A stretch of DNA of 64,000 bases from CAZIUL01 sp964542475. Lineage in GTDB: Bacteria > Planctomycetota > B15-G4 > CAYZWU01. Location of the stretch: positions 1 to 64,000 of the forward strand of contig CAZIUL010000008.1 of assembly GCA_964542475.1 (NCBI GenBank), written 5' to 3'. Below the pieces are notes generated by a model. That model made no database searches, was not told where the DNA came from, and was given only the letters and a program-made list of their open reading frames with translations. Below are positions 24,176 through 33,170 of the stretch, piece by piece (position 1 is the stretch's first letter; each line of letters starts with the position of its first letter). The position numbers and the translations under genes are program-made.

Positions 24176-26346
24176 TGCGCGGTGCGGCAGCAGCTACGGT
24201 TCTCCTTTTCCTGGGATTGGGACCGGTTTCCCTGGAGCTTCCGCCCGATGATGGGGACAGTGGTCCTGCACAGTCAAGTGCCGCGTGTCACCTGGTTCGG
24301 GCTGTTGTGACCGGCTTCCTCGAAGGGCCCGCAAAAGACCCCATGCACCTGCCTTCACACGTTTTGCCGCTTTCGGACGGCCGGATCGTGGTGCTGGACG
24401 GCACAAACCGCAGGCTGGCTTTTTTTCGTGCCGACGGAACCTTCGAGATGTATGTGAGCGTTGGGGAGGATGAGGGTCGCGCGCATCATCCGAGCTTGTA
24501 CGGAATGTGCGGCGGACCGTCAGGGGAGATAATCGTTTCGAACCCCGAAGAAGAGGAGCTTCTGGTTTTGAGCGCCTCGGGCGCGCTCATAAAGAGAGCG
24601 GATCTTGGGAAGCCGCTGCCGCAGCGGTCGCGGATCAGCGGCGCAGCCTCTGCTCGCGCGAACCGAAAACTGTACCTTACTGACACGCGCAACCATGCCG
24701 TGCACGCTTTAACCTATCCGGGTCTCTCGCTTCTGGAGACGATCCCCCTGGATACGGGCGCCGCGCCTGAAGGCGGGATGCCGTCTTATCCCTGCAGCCC
24801 ATTGTGCGCGGGGGGTGGGCTTTACGTCGTGGAACCGCTCAACGGCAGGGTCAGGCGGATCGATCTTGTGACCGGTGATGTCCGGTTCATGAGCGGCTAC
24901 GGCATCGCTCCCGGCTTTCTCTACAGGCCCAAGGGGCTGGCGCTTGATAAGGGCGGACATCTTTTCGTCAGCGATTGCCGGACAGGCGCAGTGTCCGTTT
25001 TCGGGTCCGGCGAAGAGTTCACCGGTCTGCTCGGAGGCGATGCTCATCTTCGTTTCGCTTCTCCATGCGGCCTGGCTTTTGGAAGGGATGGTGGGCTTTT
25101 CGTGGTTGAGATGGCCAGGCACCGGGTAACCAGGCTTGATGTCAACACACCTGATGATGTGAGTGCGGCTGTGAAGACAGGAGAAGAGGAAGCACCCGGA
25201 TCTGAAAACGGAGACAATGCCCGCGCATGCACGATATGTCACCCGGAAAGGATTCCTTCGAAGAACCCGTTGATTCCGGCAGAACAGGCTCCAGGAATAA
25301 AATCGACACGCGCAACCTGCTTGAGCTGCCACGACGGTGTTCCTGCAGACTCGAGATCCACGGCTTTTGCGCTGCACAGCCACGCAAGCGGGGCAAAGAT
25401 CTCGCATGGTCGGCCTGGTGCGCACGATCTTCCAGCAGGGCCGCAAGGGAGCATGACCTGCATGACATGCCACCAGGCGCATGGATCCGGAGACCGTGAC
25501 TATTTCATGGAGAGCGCTGTGTTCCTGCGCCTTCCCGGGCCCGAGGGAGGGATCTGCCTCTTTTGCCACGACGAACTAGATCCGGAAGAAGGACCGGCAG
25601 CAGCCGGAGGCCGATCCCATTTCATGGGAGCGATGGGAAGAGCTTTGCCTGAAACCTTGGTGCATGAAGGCGCGGCACTGCCCACGGGCGCCGAAGCAAA
25701 GGTGTCCTGCAGAACGTGCCACCTTCCGCATGGGCAGGGGAAGACGCGTCTCCTGGTGGGCGGGGCTTTGGGGCCGTGCCGTATCTGCCACGAAAACGTG
25801 CCGCATCTGAACGAGCCGCACGCGCGAAGCGGGTCGTTTTCATGTCTCGAATGTCACCGCGCGCACGGCTCGACAAAAGGCGCTCTTCTTGGAGAGAGGC
25901 CGGGTGGAGACAAAAGGAGATGCGTTACATGCCATCAGGGCAAGGAGCGGATAAGCGGATCCGCCCACGACACGAAAGAGGGCGGCGAGGTGTGTTCTTC
26001 CTGCCATTCGATGTACGGCGGAAAAGGGTCGAAGCCGGTTATGTGGAAGCTAGGCGCTGGTGATGGGCAGACGACATCCGAAAAAAGATGCGGTTTTTGC
26101 CATGGAAAAGGCAGCGGATCGCTGCCGGAGAGCACGCATGCGAGGCAGCTCCTGCACCCCGGCGGAAAGGTGCCTGTTCGGACTGAGGGGAGCGGCACCT
26201 TGTTGATATGGAGCGATTTGACCTGCGGAACCTGCCACGACCCCCATGCGGGCGACAGCGCGTTCTTGAAGCGCGACACGCCACGAAAAACCTGCGCCCT
26301 TTGCCACGGCCCGGCAGGGCTGAGCCTGTTTTTGAACTATCATTAG
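24172..26346 (+). CDS. NHL-type propeller fused to a 12-haem cytochrome c domain
   Basis: The 724-residue protein has an N-terminal hydrophobic export signal, then a six-bladed NHL-like beta-propeller (residues ~40-340; blades such as DGRIVVLDGTNRRLAFF, KGLALDKGGHLFVSD, CGLAFGRDGGLFVVE). From residue ~353 on it carries twelve CxxCH motifs, from CTICH to CALCH. This predicts an extracytoplasmic electron-transfer protein with an interaction platform. ATG 24172 overlaps the stop of the octahaem gene in ATGA, which fixes the start and couples their translation. Twenty haems across two neighbouring genes suggest a respiratory or extracellular electron-transfer conduit; no porin gene is nearby. Confidence 0.85.
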   Translation: MMRGAAAATVLLFLGLGPVSLELPPDDGDSGPAQSSAACHLVRAVVTGFLEGPAKDPMHLPSHVLPLSDGRIVVLDGTNRRLAFFRADGTFEMYVSVGEDEGRAHHPSLYGMCGGPSGEIIVSNPEEEELLVLSASGALIKRADLGKPLPQRSRISGAASARANRKLYLTDTRNHAVHALTYPGLSLLETIPLDTGAAPEGGMPSYPCSPLCAGGGLYVVEPLNGRVRRIDLVTGDVRFMSGYGIAPGFLYRPKGLALDKGGHLFVSDCRTGAVSVFGSGEEFTGLLGGDAHLRFASPCGLAFGRDGGLFVVEMARHRVTRLDVNTPDDVSAAVKTGEEEAPGSENGDNARACTICHPERIPSKNPLIPAEQAPGIKSTRATCLSCHDGVPADSRSTAFALHSHASGAKISHGRPGAHDLPAGPQGSMTCMTCHQAHGSGDRDYFMESAVFLRLPGPEGGICLFCHDELDPEEGPAAAGGRSHFMGAMGRALPETLVHEGAALPTGAEAKVSCRTCHLPHGQGKTRLLVGGALGPCRICHENVPHLNEPHARSGSFSCLECHRAHGSTKGALLGERPGGDKRRCVTCHQGKERISGSAHDTKEGGEVCSSCHSMYGGKGSKPVMWKLGAGDGQTTSEKRCGFCHGKGSGSLPESTHARQLLHPGGKVPVRTEGSGTLLIWSDLTCGTCHDPHAGDSAFLKRDTPRKTCALCHGPAGLSLFLNYH

Positions 26347-26460
26347 CAGCAAAACAATTCAGTTTTTGCCATTATCCTGCCGATAAATCTTACATCCGCT
26401 TGATAGATGCTCATGTAGTCATTAACCGGTTTGTAACCTTGATGTGATGGAGCTGATACC

Positions 26461-26787
26461 ATGTCTGAACGAGTTAAAAACCTAATCGAAGAGCCGGGTC
26501 TTTTGGACGAAGAGATTATCCAGAGCGAAAAACGGAGGGCGCTGAGGAAGTCGGACTGCTCAGAGTTCAAGCTGGACATTGACTCGGCATCCATCGGGGG
26601 ATTTGGCTCGGATATAAGCCGGACAGGCGCCTATATCGTGACCTGTGACGAGATCTCTATCGCGATTACCATCAAGGCAAGTAACAGGGAGCAGAAGGTT
26701 TCGGGAAGGATAGTGAGAATCGATTCGATCAGCAAAGGTTCTCACGGGGTGGCGATCCAGTTTGACACTCCCCTCAAGGATGAATGA
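26461..26787 (+). CDS. PilZ-domain protein
   Basis: The 108-residue protein contains the hallmarks of the c-di-GMP-binding PilZ domain: an arginine cluster (KRRALRK, residues ~24-30), followed by DISRTGAYI matching (D/N)xSxxG, and the strand-turn pattern ending VRIDSISKGSHGVAIQF. PilZ proteins act as cytoplasmic c-di-GMP receptors controlling motility, exopolysaccharide or secretion. The linker between RxxxR and DxSxxG is ~20-25 residues, within the family range. ATG 26461 has GGAG with an 8-base spacer. It is separated from the cytochromes by 114 bases and converges on the nuo operon, so its regulatory target cannot be inferred from context. Confidence 0.8.
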   Translation: MSERVKNLIEEPGLLDEEIIQSEKRRALRKSDCSEFKLDIDSASIGGFGSDISRTGAYIVTCDEISIAITIKASNREQKVSGRIVRIDSISKGSHGVAIQFDTPLKDE

Positions 26788-26822
26788 TCAGCAAAGCGGG
26801 AGAACGCGCGGCATCCTGAAAA

Positions 26823-28289
26823 TCAGAACACGGTCTTCAACAGGTCCAGTCCCCAGCCGGGGAACACGCCCAGGAAAAGAACACCCAGCACGGAAACAAG
26901 AGTGACCACTGCAAGATAGGGGCAGAATTTCGCCTCCGGGGGGGCATCTTGCGCGGGCCGCAGATACATGGTCGTGATTACTCTCAAGTAGTAGAAAAGC
27001 GATATGACGGCCATGATAACAGCGCATATGGCGAGCTTCACCATGCCCGCTTCAACAGCAGCCTTGAACAGGTAGAACTTGCCGAAGAAACCAGCCGAGG
27101 GCGGAAGTCCGGCCAGAGTGAACATGAAGATAGCCATGGGAAGTGCCGCTCCGGGATGCTTGCGAGCCAGTCCTGATAGATCCTCGATCCGGTTGCACTC
27201 CTGGCCGCGGCGGTTCAGAACTATTATCATGCCGAATGCGCCCACGTTCATGAACACATATGCGGCGAGATAGTAGGCCACGGCCCGGTACGCGTCAGGG
27301 GAGCCGGAGGCAAGGCCGGCTGAAATCCCGACAAGCAGGTAACCGGCATGCGCAACAGATGAAAAGGCCAGCATCCTTTTTATGTTCGTTTGAGGAAGCG
27401 CCCCGAGGTTTCCGATGAGCATCGTTACAACCGCAAGAAACGCCGCACCGTAGGCAAGCGTGGCGTTGGCAGGGGAATCGATGAAGGCGAAGATCCTTAT
27501 TATCGCTGCAAAACCCGCCACTTTCACGCCCGTGGCCATGAACGCCGTGATCGGTGTGGGCGCGCCCTCGTACACGTCAGGCGCCCACATGTGGAAAGGC
27601 ACGGCCGCAACCTTGAAGCACAGCCCTATCGCAACCAGGCCGAGGCCGGCGAGCGCAAGGGTCGATGGGGCTGTACCGGAGAGATGGGTTATGACCTTGG
27701 ACAGAAGCGTTGTCCCCGCATCGCCGTATATGAGCGCGATGCCGTACAGCAGAAAGCATGAAGCAAACGCCCCTAAAAGAAAGTACTTCAAGCCCGCCTC
27801 AACCGAGCTTCGCCTGTTTCTTATGAACGCCGCCAGCACGTAAAGCGGAATGGAAAGCAGCTCGACACCCAGAAAAAGCACGATCAGGTCGTTTGACATG
27901 GCAATTATCGACATGCCCATGACGACCATGAGAATCATTGCGTAGTATTCGGACAGGGCAGAGCCGAACCGCTCCATGTAGGCTCGCGACAGGAAAACCG
28001 AAAGGAAAGCGGCCAGGAAGATCAGGGCGTTGAACAGCAGGGAAAAACGGTCGATCCTCAGCAGGCCCCCGAAAGCTGTCTGGTGATCCTGCCCCTTGAT
28101 GAACAGGAACAGGTTGAAGTTGAAGGCCAAAACAATGCCGACCCATGTCACGTGAAAGGAGATCCCCTTCTTCCGCCACGCGCCAAAGAGGTCGATGATG
28201 AGAACCGCGGCAGCCGCTGCGGCGATCCATAACAGCGGTGATATGAGCCGCATGTCCGCGCTTGTCATGCTGAAATGGATCTCGTTCAT
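26823..28289 (-). CDS. nuoN: NADH-quinone oxidoreductase subunit N
   Basis: This is the last gene of the nuo operon. The 488-residue polytopic protein is an antiporter-like proton-pumping subunit of complex I, with ~14 helices. Family markers are MSNDLIVLFLGVELLSIPLYVLAAF (pump Glu in helix 5), GLKYFLLGAFAS, HMWAPDVYEGAPTPITAFMATGVK and NIKRMLAFSSVAHAGYLL. The ATG at 28289 lacks a strong ribosome site; ATG 28268 is an alternative and would shorten the N-terminus by 7 residues. It begins 20 bases after nuoM. Confidence 0.95.
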   Translation of the reverse strand: MNEIHFSMTSADMRLISPLLWIAAAAAAVLIIDLFGAWRKKGISFHVTWVGIVLAFNFNLFLFIKGQDHQTAFGGLLRIDRFSLLFNALIFLAAFLSVFLSRAYMERFGSALSEYYAMILMVVMGMSIIAMSNDLIVLFLGVELLSIPLYVLAAFIRNRRSSVEAGLKYFLLGAFASCFLLYGIALIYGDAGTTLLSKVITHLSGTAPSTLALAGLGLVAIGLCFKVAAVPFHMWAPDVYEGAPTPITAFMATGVKVAGFAAIIRIFAFIDSPANATLAYGAAFLAVVTMLIGNLGALPQTNIKRMLAFSSVAHAGYLLVGISAGLASGSPDAYRAVAYYLAAYVFMNVGAFGMIIVLNRRGQECNRIEDLSGLARKHPGAALPMAIFMFTLAGLPPSAGFFGKFYLFKAAVEAGMVKLAICAVIMAVISLFYYLRVITTMYLRPAQDAPPEAKFCPYLAVVTLVSVLGVLFLGVFPGWGLDLLKTVF

Positions 28290-28309
28290 TTCGGGCTGCC
28301 TTTTTCTTC

Positions 28310-29827
28310 TTAACGGTCAGCAGGGCTGTATATCTTGTCTCTGCTTACCAACACATTTTTTTCAATCGATGTCTTCATCTTGTCCAGGAACAGGCTCGGG
28401 AAGAACCCGATCACGAATATCAAAACTATGATCGGCAGGAGCATGGCTGCTTCGCGCCCGTTGATGTCCTTGATCTTTTCGTTTTCAGACTTGTCCACCT
28501 TGCCCAGGAAGCATCTCTGGTACATCGACAGCATGTATATTGCACCCAACAGGATGCCGAGAGCCGCCGGCGCTGCGTACATCCAGGAGCTCTCGAACGC
28601 GCCCTGAAGTATGAGAAGCTCGCCTACAAAACCGTTCAGCCCCGGGAGGCCGATGGAGGAGAGCGTCACGATCAGAAACAGTGTGGCGTAAACCGGTATT
28701 ACCCTGGCAAGCCCGCCGAAGTCGCTGATGGCCCGCTTGTGTCGCCTTTCGTAGATGATGCCCACGAGAAGGAAGAGCGCGCCCGTGGAGAGCCCGTGGT
28801 TCACCATCTGGAGCACGCCTCCGGAGATACCGCGGTCGTTCCACGCGAAAAGCCCAAGCATTACAAACCCCAAGTGGCTGATGGATGAGTAGGCCACCAG
28901 CTTTTTCAGGTCCTCCTGAGCCCACGCCAGCATCGCGCCGTAGAGGATTCCGATCAGCGAGATCACCATGAACGGCATCGAGAAGCTATCCACGGCCGCC
29001 GGGAAAAGCGGCAGGCAGAAACGCACGAAACCGTAGGTGCCCATCTTCAGCAGCACGCCCGCAAGGATGACAGATCCGCTTGTCGGGGCTTCCACATGCG
29101 CATCAGGGAGCCACGTGTGGAACGGGAATAGAGGCACCTTGATCGCAAACGCCAGCCCGAACGCCAGGAAGAGCCAGGTCTGCGCCTCGGCGGGGATGGA
29201 CAGCTCCTTCAGCAGAACCCAAAGATGCGCTGTCGGTCTTCCAACTGTTTCGCTTGAAAGATGTATCAGGTAGATGATGGCAACCAGCATGAGCAGGGAG
29301 CCTATCATTGTGTATATGAAAAACTTGATCGAGGCGTAGATCCGCCTTGGCCCGCCCCAAATCCCTATTATGAAGTACAGCGGGATGAGTGTGATTTCCC
29401 AGAACACGTAGAAGAGAAACAGGTCGGTGGCAGCGAAGACACCCAGCATGCCCGTTTCCATGAGAAGGAACAGGACGTTGAACTCCTTCACGCGCTCCTT
29501 GATATGCCCCCAGGATGACAGGAAGACCAGTGGGGAGATGAAGGTGGTGAGCAGCACAAGCAGAAGGCTGATCCCGTCGATGCCCATCCTGTACCCGATG
29601 CCGAACTGCGGTATCCAGGTGTAGTCTTCCCTGAACTGGAGCGTCCCTGCGGCGCTGTCGTACAGAAAGAACAGCGGAACAGATATGAAAAAAACAATCA
29701 GAGAGACCCCGAGCCCGGCCTTCTCTATGACCCCCTTCTTTTCCGACGGGATGGCTGATATTATCAGCGCTCCCAGCAAGGGAAGGAAGGTCAGTATGCT
29801 CAAGATCGGTACGGTGTTCATTTCCAT
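28310..29827 (-). CDS. nuoM: NADH-quinone oxidoreductase subunit M
   Basis: The 505-residue membrane protein is the middle antiporter-like subunit of complex I. It carries the expected ETGMLGVFAATDLFLFYVFWEITLIPLYFIIGIWGG (conserved Glu in helix 5), FPFHTWLPDAHVEAPTSGSVILAGVLLKMGTYG and LKKLVAYSSISHLGFVMLG. ATG 29827 is preceded by AGGGA. It lies 17 bases from nuoL and 20 from nuoN, in one transcription unit. The length is typical. Confidence 0.96.
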   Translation of the reverse strand: MEMNTVPILSILTFLPLLGALIISAIPSEKKGVIEKAGLGVSLIVFFISVPLFFLYDSAAGTLQFREDYTWIPQFGIGYRMGIDGISLLLVLLTTFISPLVFLSSWGHIKERVKEFNVLFLLMETGMLGVFAATDLFLFYVFWEITLIPLYFIIGIWGGPRRIYASIKFFIYTMIGSLLMLVAIIYLIHLSSETVGRPTAHLWVLLKELSIPAEAQTWLFLAFGLAFAIKVPLFPFHTWLPDAHVEAPTSGSVILAGVLLKMGTYGFVRFCLPLFPAAVDSFSMPFMVISLIGILYGAMLAWAQEDLKKLVAYSSISHLGFVMLGLFAWNDRGISGGVLQMVNHGLSTGALFLLVGIIYERRHKRAISDFGGLARVIPVYATLFLIVTLSSIGLPGLNGFVGELLILQGAFESSWMYAAPAALGILLGAIYMLSMYQRCFLGKVDKSENEKIKDINGREAAMLLPIIVLIFVIGFFPSLFLDKMKTSIEKNVLVSRDKIYSPADR

Positions 29828-29844
29828 CCGGTCCCTTTCAGGGG

Positions 29845-31797
29845 TTAACCGCTCAAGACGAACCAGAGAACGGCTCCGGCTCCCAGGATAAACCAGAAAG
29901 CGTATGTGTGTACGACCCCGGTCTGTGTGACGCGCACGATGATGCCGAAGAACTCAACGATCCTCGCCGTGAGGTTCACCAATCCGTCAATTACCCGCAG
30001 ATCGAAACGCGAACATGTAGACGAGAGCCGTTTCAGCGGCTGCACGATTGTTCTGGAGTAGATCTCATCCACGTAGAATTTGCTTGAAACCGCGCGGTAA
30101 AGGCGCGGCATGGCTGAAGCGGCAGCCGCAGCCTTTGGCATGCCTTTGCGATACATCACCCATGCGAGTACGATCCCGGCCGCGACAACAGCTAAAGAGA
30201 GGCACATGAGCCCGATTTCCAGGGCAAACGAGTGCTCGTGTGCCTCATGGCTTGCTGCCAGAGTCCTGTGCGCTGCGGCGAACGAAGGCTCGAGGAAGTC
30301 GCCCAGCAGGTTCGGCATGTGCAGGATGTGCCCGAACACGGCGGGAATCCCGATCACACCGCCGATCACGGCCAGAACAGCAAGAGTGTAAACGGGCCAG
30401 TTCATGGAGAGAGGCGGTGCATGGATGTGCTCGGCTGTCTCGGGTTTCACGCGTGTACTCCCGAGAAAGGTCAGGTAGACGAGCCTTGCCGTGTAAAAAG
30501 CCGTGATCCCCGCTGTTGCAACGCCCAAGGAATAGAGAACCCAGTGCCCGCCCGCGAACGTTTTCCAGAGTATCTCGTCCTTGGAAAAGAACCCGGCGAA
30601 CGGGATGATGCCGCTCAGAGCTAGGGCCCCGGCGGAGAACGCGATGAAGATCCTTGAGAGCTTCTTCCTCAGCGCGCCCATGTTGAAGATGTCCTTCTCC
30701 CCTGACATCGCATGGATGACCGATCCCGCCGCAAGGAACAGGAGCGCCTTGAAAAAGGCGTGGGTCGTCACGTGAAAAACACCGGCGGTGAACGCCCCGA
30801 CTCCGCACGCCATGAACATGTAACCTAGCTGGCTGACCGTCGAGTAAGCGAGCACCTTCTTGATATCCCTCTGGCAGATGCCGATGATGCCTGCAAAGCA
30901 CGCGGTCAGGCATCCCACCACAGCGACCACTCCCATGGCCGTGGGGCTGTGTGCAAAAAGCGGGCTCATCCTGCAGACCATGTAGATCCCCGCGGTGACC
31001 ATGGTGGCCGCGTGGATGAGCGCCGACACCGGCGTGGGGCCTGCCATTGCGTCCGGGAGCCAGACATATAGCGGGAGCTGGGCCGACTTGCCGACCGCGC
31101 CGCCGAAGAGAAGAAGCGCGATCCCTCCGATCACCACGGGATCCATCAGCTTGGGCGGAGCGCTGTCGAGCGCAACGAAGAAGCCGTCGAAGGTGACATG
31201 GCCGAAATGCTTGAAGATCCAGAAGATCGCCAGTATGAAGCAGACATCCCCGATCCGGTTCACGATGAACGCCTTCTTGCCCGCTTCAGCCGCAAAGTCA
31301 AGCTGGTAGTAGTAGGAAATGAGCAGGTACGAGCACAGCCCCACGCCTTCCCATCCGAGAAACAGGAGGGGGAGGCTGTCAGCCATCACCAGGATGAGCA
31401 TTGCGAAGATGAAGAGGTTCATGTAGCAGAAGAACCTGCTTTTCGAATAATGCTCCTCGTGAGCCATGTATCCGATCGCGTACACGTGGATCAGGAAGCC
31501 GACACCGCTCACTATGAGGACCCAGGTTATGGATAGCGGGTCGAGGTAGAAACCGAACGGGACGTGAAACGAGCCGACCACGATCCAGTCGTACAGCGCG
31601 AAACGGATCACCCGTTCGTCGGGCGCAAGGCCCAGGAGGCTGAAAAAAGCCGTGAGCGCAAGCAGGAACGAGACGAGCACGGCGCCGGCCGCCAGAAGGC
31701 CGGACATGTTTCCCTTGAGGCGGTGTCCGAAGATTCCGTTCAGTGCCGCCACAGCCAGCGGAATCAGGAAGATCAGCGAAAGGTAGATGTGGTTCAA
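29845..31797 (-). CDS. nuoL: NADH-quinone oxidoreductase subunit L
   Basis: The 650-residue distal antiporter subunit of complex I contains FFCYMNLFIFAMLILVMADSLPLLFLGWEGVGLCSYLLISYYY, LPLYVWLPDAMAGPTPVSALIHAATMVTAGIYMV and DIKKVLAYSTVSQLGYMF, plus a long C-terminal lateral-helix region. Start is TTG 31797, supported by AAGGA with a 7-base spacer; no better start exists nearby. A gap of 48 bases separates it from nuoK, the largest internal spacing on this side of the operon. Confidence 0.96.
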   Translation of the reverse strand: MNHIYLSLIFLIPLAVAALNGIFGHRLKGNMSGLLAAGAVLVSFLLALTAFFSLLGLAPDERVIRFALYDWIVVGSFHVPFGFYLDPLSITWVLIVSGVGFLIHVYAIGYMAHEEHYSKSRFFCYMNLFIFAMLILVMADSLPLLFLGWEGVGLCSYLLISYYYQLDFAAEAGKKAFIVNRIGDVCFILAIFWIFKHFGHVTFDGFFVALDSAPPKLMDPVVIGGIALLLFGGAVGKSAQLPLYVWLPDAMAGPTPVSALIHAATMVTAGIYMVCRMSPLFAHSPTAMGVVAVVGCLTACFAGIIGICQRDIKKVLAYSTVSQLGYMFMACGVGAFTAGVFHVTTHAFFKALLFLAAGSVIHAMSGEKDIFNMGALRKKLSRIFIAFSAGALALSGIIPFAGFFSKDEILWKTFAGGHWVLYSLGVATAGITAFYTARLVYLTFLGSTRVKPETAEHIHAPPLSMNWPVYTLAVLAVIGGVIGIPAVFGHILHMPNLLGDFLEPSFAAAHRTLAASHEAHEHSFALEIGLMCLSLAVVAAGIVLAWVMYRKGMPKAAAAASAMPRLYRAVSSKFYVDEIYSRTIVQPLKRLSSTCSRFDLRVIDGLVNLTARIVEFFGIIVRVTQTGVVHTYAFWFILGAGAVLWFVLSG

Positions 31798-31845
31798 CCC
31801 GTATTCCTTATTCTATACGTTCCAGACCGCAAAACAGGACCTGTG

Positions 31846-32151
31846 TCATCCCTTCAACTCGTCGAACTCGTCGACATCCACGGTTTCTTTCATCTTGAAC
31901 AGCGCAACTATTATTGCCAGGCCGACCGCCACCTCAGCCGCGGCCACGGTGATCACGAACAGCGCGTAGACCGTTCCGTGGTTGAGGCCGTGCTCCCTTG
32001 CAAAGGAGACAAAGGTCAGGTTGGATGCGTTGAGCATCAGCTCCACGCACATGAACATCACGAAGGCGTTTCTCCTGTAGAGAAATCCGGTCATTCCGAT
32101 CCCGAACAGAAGAGCGCCGAGCGCGAGGTACATGTTTATCGGTACTGCCAT
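31846..32151 (-). CDS. nuoK: NADH-quinone oxidoreductase subunit K
   Basis: The 101-residue three-helix complex I subunit shows LALGALLFGIGMTGFLYRRN and MFMCVELMLNASNLTFV, containing the conserved membrane Glu of NuoK, then TVAAAEVAVGLAIIVALF with the second Glu. ATG 32151 directly follows the nuoJ stop, with GGTGGAG overlapping the end of nuoJ. The length is exactly typical. Confidence 0.96.
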   Translation of the reverse strand: MAVPINMYLALGALLFGIGMTGFLYRRNAFVMFMCVELMLNASNLTFVSFAREHGLNHGTVYALFVITVAAAEVAVGLAIIVALFKMKETVDVDEFDELKG

Positions 32152-32658
32152 TTACTCCACCTTCCTTTTCTTGGCGAGCACGATGGCTCCGACCATTCCG
32201 GCGAAGAGTATGACGGAAACAACTTCGAACGGGAAAGCGTACTCGGTGAAAAGAACCTTTCCGACCTCCTTTCCCGAGCCCGGGTCCGGTGGCAATGCCA
32301 CGGCCTTGGAGGCTTGAACATCCGCGCGAAAGAGGAGCAGGACGAGGGCCAGGGTGATCGCTGCGCCGAGAAGCGGGGCCGGGAGCTTGAACAGCGAAAA
32401 CTCCTCCCACGGTTCGCGGTCCAGATTCACAAGCAGCAGGACAAAAAGGAACAGAACCATGATCGCGCCCGCGTAGACGAGTATCTGCACCGCTGCCAGG
32501 AAGGAGGCGTTGAGTGTCATGTAAAGCCCGGCAAGGGCAAGGATGGCAAGCACGAGGTTCAGCGCACCGATGACCGGGTTTTTCCTGAGCACCACGTTGA
32601 GGGCGCCGAAAACGGCCACCGCTGCCAGCAAGATAAAGATTATCCACTCTACTACCAT
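32152..32658 (-). CDS. nuoJ: NADH-quinone oxidoreductase subunit J
   Basis: This 168-residue five-helix membrane subunit carries AVFGALNVVLRKNPVIGALNLVLAILALAGLYMTLNASFLAAVQILVYAGAIMVLFLFVLLLV-type sequence; LVYAGAIMVLFLFVIML is the NuoJ signature. It contributes to the proton channel next to NuoH. ATG 32658 overlaps the end of nuoI by 7 bases, consistent with translational coupling. Confidence 0.95.
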   Translation of the reverse strand: MVVEWIIFILLAAVAVFGALNVVLRKNPVIGALNLVLAILALAGLYMTLNASFLAAVQILVYAGAIMVLFLFVLLLVNLDREPWEEFSLFKLPAPLLGAAITLALVLLLFRADVQASKAVALPPDPGSGKEVGKVLFTEYAFPFEVVSVILFAGMVGAIVLAKKRKVE

Positions 32659-33152
32659 CGTTCGAACGCCTTCCGAATGAATCCCAGGCGGTCAGTAAGC
32701 TCTTTTTCAGGAACCAGCAGCCTCTCCAGGCCGTAAACGAGCGCTTTCCTGGAGGGCGCGGCAATCTCGATCTGCTGGGACATGACTATTGCTTCCTCGG
32801 GACAGGCTTCCTCGCAGAAGCCGCACATGATGCACCGCGCCATGTCTATCTCGAAAACTTGCGGAGCCTTCTCGATGGGCTCCTCGATCTCGTGGGCCTC
32901 TATGTGAATCGCTATGGGGGGGCAGACGAACTCGCAGAGCCCGCAAGCCACGCATTTGGGTTTGCCGCCCTCTCTTGCCACGAGAACCGGCATTCCTTTC
33001 ATCTCGGGGAAAGGGGTCAGCTTTTCTTCCGGGTAAGAGCGGGTGAACCTCTTGCGGAAGATGTTCTTGAAGGTGAAAAGCAACCCTTTCGCGATCGGGC
33101 CCGCGTAGAGCCTTTCCCAGAGAGTTATTTCTTTTCGCTTAACTATTACCAC
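32652..33152 (-). CDS. nuoI: NADH-quinone oxidoreductase subunit I
   Basis: The 166-residue ferredoxin-like subunit holds two 4Fe-4S clusters (N6a/N6b) via CVACGLCEFVCP and CIMCGFCEEACPEEAIV, passing electrons toward NuoB and quinone. It ends in KELTDRLGFIRKAFERW. The start is GTG 33152, 18 bases after nuoH; the ribosome site is weak, so initiation may depend on coupling. Length and cluster spacing are normal. Confidence 0.95.
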   Translation of the reverse strand: MVIVKRKEITLWERLYAGPIAKGLLFTFKNIFRKRFTRSYPEEKLTPFPEMKGMPVLVAREGGKPKCVACGLCEFVCPPIAIHIEAHEIEEPIEKAPQVFEIDMARCIMCGFCEEACPEEAIVMSQQIEIAAPSRKALVYGLERLLVPEKELTDRLGFIRKAFERW

Positions 33153-33170
33153 AGGGTCTTGTCCGCAAAG

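Noticed and set aside
31564..32736. Open frame of 390 codons on the + strand
   Set aside because: It is antisense to nuoL, nuoK and nuoJ and is rich in His/Arg/Glu, as expected from reversed membrane-protein codons.
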